Of a DNA stretch of 64,000 nucleotides, positions 60,033 to 64,000 are shown piece by piece; within the stretch, counting starts at the first letter, position 1, and every line of letters starts with the position of its first letter. This DNA comes from Arthrobacter endolithicus (GTDB lineage Bacteria; Actinomycetota; Actinomycetes; Actinomycetales; Micrococcaceae). The stretch covers positions 1-64,000 of the forward strand of contig NZ_JAPNLH010000012.1 in the NCBI RefSeq assembly GCF_026627425.1, written 5' to 3'. Both the position numbers and the translations under genes were made by a program. A model generated the notes under the pieces. It saw only the letters and a program-made list of their open reading frames with translations, was not told the DNA's origin and searched no databases.

Positions 60033-60698
60033 TCAGTACCAGTTCATGGCCGTTTCGTGGTCCCAGGCTCCGCACGGTGAGCCGTAGCGGTCCTTAATAT
60101 AGTTCAGGCCCCATTTGATCTGTGTCTGGTAATTGTTCTTCCAGTCATTGCCGACGGAATCCATTTTCTCGGCCGGGAGCGACTGGACAATTCCGTAGGC
60201 CAGGGTGGACGGGTTTTCCGCGGTCGTGGTCCAATCGGATTCCTGGGTCCACAAAGGCAGTAGGCAGGCCATCTGCTCCGGTCCCCAGCCGAAGGAAGCC
60301 AGCGACGCGGCGGCGTAGGCTTTGGCCCCGGCCGGATCATTGACGGCCCCGCCGTTGGCGCCGAGCACCTGCACGTCGGAGGCAGCGGCGCGGACGTTGG
60401 GTGTCGCCGTGGGAGCGGCGCTGGACTTGACGGCTGTCCGGGTGAACGACAGCGTTGCGCTGCTGGGGGCGGCGACGGCTGCGTCGGCAGGTGCAGCCTG
60501 CGGACCAGGCGTTCCGCCGTTGTTCAGAGCGGCGTTGGAGGCACCGACGCCGACGAGGAGGAAGCCGGCGATGGCGACGGCGGTCATTCGCCTGCCGGCC
60601 GGGCCGGGCTTGGGCGCCGCTTCCCACCAGCGACGGGCGGCAGAGGTGCCGCGCAGCGTTTCGATCCGGCGGCGGCCGTGTTGGGACTTCTGGGACAT
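60033..60698 (-). CDS. lytic transglycosylase-like cell-wall protein under c-di-AMP riboswitch
   Basis: 221 residues. A basic cytoplasmic N-terminus, a transmembrane or signal segment (about 50-66, MTAVAIAGFLLVGVGASNAA), an Ala/Thr/Pro-rich linker, and a lysozyme-like domain from about 130. The domain has WTQESDW (catalytic Glu), AENPSTLAYGIVQSLP, and ends ETAMNWY. GAGAGG is 8 bp before the ATG. Related actinobacterial cell-wall hydrolases (Rpf and SLT types) are commonly controlled by c-di-AMP. Confidence 0.85.
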   Translation of the reverse strand: MSQKSQHGRRRIETLRGTSAARRWWEAAPKPGPAGRRMTAVAIAGFLLVGVGASNAALNNGGTPGPQAAPADAAVAAPSSATLSFTRTAVKSSAAPTATPNVRAAASDVQVLGANGGAVNDPAGAKAYAAASLASFGWGPEQMACLLPLWTQESDWTTTAENPSTLAYGIVQSLPAEKMDSVGNDWKNNYQTQIKWGLNYIKDRYGSPCGAWDHETAMNWY

Positions 60699-60706
60699 GC
60701 TGAAAA

Positions 60707-60890
60707 CCTCTCTAACGCGCCTGCGAGGTGAGCTGTCGGGTTCGGATGAGAGCATCCGGCTCTCCGGTCCCGAGCCGAGTACGGCAGAAGGACGCAGATG
60801 ACTTAACCCCAAGGGCTTCGGGAGGGAAGCCCACAAAGTGGGTCCCCCGTCTCTGCCTCTCCTAGAACGGAACGTGGGCGGCGGCAGAGC
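60707..60890 (-). ncRNA. ydaO/yuaA-type c-di-AMP riboswitch
   Basis: Reading leftward the conserved blocks occur in order: GACGGGGGACCCAC, CCTTGGGGTTAAGTC, CATCCGAACCCGACAGC, CACCTCGCAGGCG, ending at the GAGAGG ribosome site. These match the ydaO motif core (GGGGGACCCA, TTGGGGTGAA, CCGAAnCCGTCAGCTAACCTCG). The element lies between the predicted promoter and the transglycosylase-like gene, fitting control of cell-wall cleavage by c-di-AMP. Ends are approximate. Confidence 0.9.
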
Positions 60891-61049
60891 TCGGCGATCC
60901 GGCCACGGGCACCAGTGGCAGTAGTTGCCGGATTTGACGCCTTGGTAATCGTACCGGACAGTAGCCGAATAGTCACATTTTGATAACGGGCGGGGTTGGA
61001 GGTGTATCTATGTGCGGCCGCCTTGCAAGATGGTCGCGCCTACCTCAAC
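60891..61049. promoter_or_regulatory. intergenic region with predicted riboswitch promoter
   Basis: On the minus strand TGTGAC (60977-60972) and TACGAT (60953-60948), 18 bp apart, form a plausible promoter; transcripts would enter the riboswitch about 50 bp later. No coding sequence seen. Confidence 0.45.
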
Positions 61050-61083
61050 GAATGTACTTAGCAAGGGTAATGACCTAGGCTAA
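61050..61083. promoter_or_regulatory. imperfect palindrome upstream of marR-type gene
   Basis: TTAGCAAGG and CCTAGGCTAA face each other around 7 nt, ending 5 bp before the ATG. MarR proteins usually bind such sites over their own promoter. Confidence 0.45.
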
Positions 61084-61087
61084 CTAT

Positions 61088-61540
61088 ATGACTACAGTAG
61101 AACGCGCGGCGCTGTCGGCTCCGGAGGATGTCGGCGCCCTGGCCGTGGATCTGCGGATCGCCGTGATGCGCACCTCGCGCCGGCTGCGTACCGAGGGCAG
61201 CGGCGAGGCCGTGTCGCCGGGCCAGTATTCTGTGCTCGCGGCCATCCACCCTGATCCGATGACCCTGCGCCAGCTCGCCGACCGGGAACACGTCCAGGCG
61301 CCGTCGATGACCAGGATCGTGAACGCCCTTGAACTGTCCGCGCTGGTGACGCGCAGTGACCACCCCACAGATCGCCGGCAGGTTCTGGTGAATATCACGG
61401 CGGCCGGCCGGGCCGTTCTGGCGGAGGCGCGTACCCACCGGACAGCGTGGCTGGCGGAACGCCTCGCGGGGATGGAACCTGGCGAACGCGCCGTGCTTAC
61501 CGACGCGGCGCGCATTTTGCAGCAAATGAGCGGCAAATGA
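61088..61540 (+). CDS. MarR-family transcriptional regulator
   Basis: 150 residues. Winged helix: SPGQYSVLAAIHPDPMTLRQLADREHVQAPSMTRI, then wing RSDHPTDRRQVLVNITAAGR, the usual MarR D-x-R-D/R hairpin. Probably senses a ligand and controls the MFS exporter that follows with an ATGA overlap. No ribosome site; a -10-like TAGGCT 7 bp before the ATG allows a leaderless message. Confidence 0.92.
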   Translation: MTTVERAALSAPEDVGALAVDLRIAVMRTSRRLRTEGSGEAVSPGQYSVLAAIHPDPMTLRQLADREHVQAPSMTRIVNALELSALVTRSDHPTDRRQVLVNITAAGRAVLAEARTHRTAWLAERLAGMEPGERAVLTDAARILQQMSGK

Positions 61541-62802
61541 AGGAAATGTTCCGGGCCCTGAAGGTCTATAACTACCGGTTATGGGTCGGTGGTGCGCTGG
61601 TATCGAATATCGGGACCTGGATGCAGCGCGTGGCGCAGGACTGGCTGGTGCTGACCATCTTGACCAACCACTCCGGGACGGCCGTGGGCATCACCACGGG
61701 TCTGCAGTTCCTGCCGATCGTTTTCATAGGCCCCTTCGCCGGACTGCTGGGGGACCGCATCTCCAAGCGTAGAATTCTGCTGTGCACCCAGACGGCAATG
61801 GGGCTGTGCGCACTCACGCTTGGACTACTCGTGGTGACCCATACCGTCCAGCTCTGGCAGGTCTTTGCCATCGCGCTGCTGCTGGGCGTCGCCAGTGCCA
61901 TTGACGCGCCGTCCCGGCAGGCGTTTGTCTCCGAGGTCGTGGAGCAGCGCGACGTTCCTAACGCCGTCGCCCTCAACAGCGCGTCGTTCAACCTCGCCCG
62001 TCTCGCCGGCCCCGGCGTTGCCGGATTCCTGATTGCCGGGTTTGGCACCGGAACCGCGTTCCTGCTCAACGCGGCCAGCTTCCTTGCGGTGCTGATCTCA
62101 CTGTTGCGGATGCGCCCCGAGGAGCTGCATCCCTCCGCCCGCGCGCCGCGGGGCAAGGGCCAGATCAGGGAAGGCTTGGTCTATATCCGGCGGCGTCCTG
62201 ATCTGATGATGATTATGGTGCTGGTCGGGGTGGTCGCCACCTTTGGGATGAACTTCCAGATCACCAACGCGCTCATGGCCACGCAGGTCTTCCATCTGGG
62301 AGCAGGCGAATACGGGCTGCTGGGGTCTGTCATGGCGGTGGGCACGCTGGCGGCGGCGCTGCTGGCGGCCCGACGGCAGGGCACCAGAATGCGCTACGTG
62401 ATCGGCGGAGTGCTGGCGTTCGCGGTGTTCGTTGCCGTCGCGGCGCTGATGCCCAGCTACTGGCTCTATGCCCTGGCCCTGATCCCCGTGGGACTGGCAT
62501 CGCTGACCTTTATGAACGCCTGCAATACCAGCGTCCAGCTCTCCACGGATTCGGTGATGCGGGGACGCGTTCTGGCGGTGTACATGGTGGTGCTGCAGGG
62601 CGGGACGCCGATAGGCGCACCGCTGGTCGGTTGGATCGGGACCGTCTTTGGCGCCCGCTGGTCGGTCGGAATCGGCGCTGTGGTAGCCCTGGTGGCCGGT
62701 GTCTGGGCGCTGATCCTGCTCAATCGGCGCAACGACGTCCGGTTGCGCGATCAAATGCACAGCGTGACGCAGTTCAGTTTTCGGCGGCCGCTGCGCGGTT
62801 AG
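61537..62802 (+). CDS. MFS transporter (MFS_3/EntS-like)
   Basis: 421 residues with about 12 transmembrane helices. The start MKEMFRALKVYNYRLW is typical of this group, and GLLGDRISKRRILL is the motif A loop. Long loop before helix 7 (ARAPRGKGQIREGLVYIRRR). A drug or siderophore exporter by family. Translationally coupled to marR. Confidence 0.9.
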   Translation: MKEMFRALKVYNYRLWVGGALVSNIGTWMQRVAQDWLVLTILTNHSGTAVGITTGLQFLPIVFIGPFAGLLGDRISKRRILLCTQTAMGLCALTLGLLVVTHTVQLWQVFAIALLLGVASAIDAPSRQAFVSEVVEQRDVPNAVALNSASFNLARLAGPGVAGFLIAGFGTGTAFLLNAASFLAVLISLLRMRPEELHPSARAPRGKGQIREGLVYIRRRPDLMMIMVLVGVVATFGMNFQITNALMATQVFHLGAGEYGLLGSVMAVGTLAAALLAARRQGTRMRYVIGGVLAFAVFVAVAALMPSYWLYALALIPVGLASLTFMNACNTSVQLSTDSVMRGRVLAVYMVVLQGGTPIGAPLVGWIGTVFGARWSVGIGAVVALVAGVWALILLNRRNDVRLRDQMHSVTQFSFRRPLRG

Positions 62803-62811
62803 GCCGGGTCG

Positions 62812-64000
62812 TCACGGGACGACCAGTCTTTGCGGCAAGTGGACGATGAAAGAGGTGCGCCCTGGCCTGCTGCGCAGCTCGACCCGGCCGCCGTGGGCGT
62901 GGGCAATCGCCTGCACAATGGCCAATCCAAGTCCGGTGCTCCCGGTACTCCCGGCACGGGCAAGATCCGCGCGGGCAAAGCGGTCGAAGACCTTGTCCTG
63001 GAATTCGGCCGGGATGCCTGGCCCATCGTCGGCAACGGTCAGGATCACGGCGCCCACGGCGGATCGTTGCAGGCGGGTACAAATGGTGCTGCCGGCAGCC
63101 GTATGCTTGACGGCATTACTGAGCAGATTGGTGAGCAGCTGGCGAAGCTGTGTCTCATCGGCGCAGATGTTCAGGGGTTCGCTGGGGATGTCCAGCTGCC
63201 ATCGATGGTCGTTGGCCATCACGCGGAGGTCGGATACGCATTCGACGACGACTTCGGTCAGGTCCACTTCGTGACTGGCTAGGGGCAGACCCTCGTCGAG
63301 CCGGGCCAGCAGCAGCAGATCCTCCACCAGGGTGCCCATCCGTCGGGACTGCGACTCCACCCGGTCCAGCGAATTCATCCCTTCAGCACTCAGAGTCTCA
63401 GTGGCCCGCAGCAATTCGGTGTAACCGCGGATGGCCGTCAGGGGCGTGCGGAGTTCGTGGCTGGCGTCGGCAACAAAACGACGGACCTTGGTCTCGCTCC
63501 TCTGCCGGGCCACCAGAGCGCTGAAAACGTTGTCCAGCAGCTTGTTAAGCGCATGGCCCACGTTGCCGACTTCCGTTGCCGGGTTCGCGGCGTCAAGCGG
63601 GACGCGTTCGGTCAGTGCCACCTCGCCGGCCTCCAGCGGCAGCTCGGCGACTCTGCCGGCTACCGCGGAAAGTTCTTCCAGCGGCGCCAAGGTACGGCGA
63701 ATAATCACGGTCCCCACCAGGCCGACGGCGGCAAGGCCGCCGAGCGAAATCAGCACAATCGCGAGGACCAGGGAAGCCAGAATGGCATTATTGGCAGCCA
63801 GTGGCAGGCCGGTGACGACGACATCCCCGTCCGGGACCCGGATTGCCGTCAGGCGGTATTCGCCGCTGGAGAGGGTCCGATCCACCGGCGCGGCCCCGAC
63901 GGCAACTGTGCGCAGGGTCTGCGCATCGTCTGGAGTGATTCCGGTTAGTGTCTGGTCATTTGCGAGCAGGCCTGCACTGGTCACGGTGCCGCCGGAAACA
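62812..64000 (-). CDS. HAMP sensor histidine kinase, 5' end outside the window
   Basis: The frame is open to base 64000. The visible 390-plus residues hold an extracytoplasmic part, a transmembrane helix (NAILASLVLAIVLISLGG...), HAMP (IIRRTLAPLEELSAVAGRV), HisKA with SHELRTPLTAIRGY, and HATPase with LLTNLLSNAVKH, DDGPGIP and STGLGLAI. The response-regulator gene would be expected just beyond the right edge. Confidence 0.93.
   Translation of the reverse strand, partial: VSGGTVTSAGLLANDQTLTGITPDDAQTLRTVAVGAAPVDRTLSSGEYRLTAIRVPDGDVVVTGLPLAANNAILASLVLAIVLISLGGLAAVGLVGTVIIRRTLAPLEELSAVAGRVAELPLEAGEVALTERVPLDAANPATEVGNVGHALNKLLDNVFSALVARQRSETKVRRFVADASHELRTPLTAIRGYTELLRATETLSAEGMNSLDRVESQSRRMGTLVEDLLLLARLDEGLPLASHEVDLTEVVVECVSDLRVMANDHRWQLDIPSEPLNICADETQLRQLLTNLLSNAVKHTAAGSTICTRLQRSAVGAVILTVADDGPGIPAEFQDKVFDRFARADLARAGSTGSTGLGLAIVQAIAHAHGGRVELRSRPGRTSFIVHLPQRLVVP

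Overview
The window looks like the chromosome of a GC-rich actinobacterium, most likely an Arthrobacter-like member of the Micrococcaceae. The reasons are the GC-rich coding bias with many GTG starts, the order purF-purM / DUF3073 / clpB with an HspR-type operator, a neighbouring nei-lhr repair pair, a DtxR/IdeR-type iron box, a septum-formation family protein and a c-di-AMP riboswitch in front of a lytic transglycosylase-like gene. This is an inference from gene content; no 16S gene is present. I see no rRNA, CRISPR array, prophage or insertion sequence. Two tRNA genes are present (Pro-CGG and Ser-CGA), both with an encoded CCA end.

Layout. 1-9.7 kb: an edge-truncated gene, a stand-alone RadC N-terminal domain, trmB, a DEAD-box RNA helicase, a PrmC/HemK-like methyltransferase, hutD, an amino-acid permease, adenine deaminase and a PspA-type stress operon. 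9.7-15 kb: sialidase, pentapeptide protein, diaminopropionate ammonia-lyase, a DUF4031-HD fusion and a HAD phosphatase. 15-26 kb: clpB, a septum-formation family protein, DUF3073 and purine biosynthesis (purF-purM leftward, purD-purC rightward) with asparaginase and an SCP-like protein between them. 26-28.6 kb: an XRE/TPR regulator divergent from a secreted tandem-repeat peptide precursor, then tRNA-Pro. 28.6-34.8 kb: PBP1-metallophosphoesterase operon, DUF4177-RidA-NUDIX cluster and YdeI-like protein. 34.8-38.8 kb: an Fbp-type ferric iron ABC operon behind an iron box. 38.8-48 kb: Ser/Thr kinase with GAF domain, a decayed SRPBCC gene, a GH76 enzyme, an SDR/acyl-CoA dehydrogenase pair, DUF1684, a DedA-type protein, a macrodomain protein and a pseudouridine synthase. 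48-57 kb: nei-lhr, membrane and lipoprotein genes and a YcnI copper-associated locus with a frameshifted neighbour. 57-64 kb: an MBL-fold protein, tRNA-Ser, tadA/upp, the riboswitch-controlled transglycosylase-like gene, a MarR-MFS pair and the 3' part of a sensor histidine kinase.

The most interesting locus is 26.4-28.25 kb. A 414-residue XRE-family protein with a long helical TPR-like C-terminus is transcribed away from a 111-residue exported protein that is almost nothing but five identical 13-residue units (KFVGNWPDAVAP plus L or A), encoded by 39-bp DNA repeats. The shared 157-bp intergenic region holds a perfect 9-1-9 palindrome that overlaps the -10 of the peptide promoter and the -35 of the regulator promoter. 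The architecture resembles a multi-copy peptide pheromone precursor (as in yeast alpha-factor) paired with an RRNPP-like cytoplasmic peptide receptor, and I propose it as a candidate cell-cell signalling system. That function is inference, not demonstrated.

Most of the remaining genes are ordinary core functions. Regulatory elements readable from sequence include the HspR operator at clpB, the iron box, the c-di-AMP riboswitch, several strong terminators and two long inverted repeats that may belong to genome-wide palindromic families.
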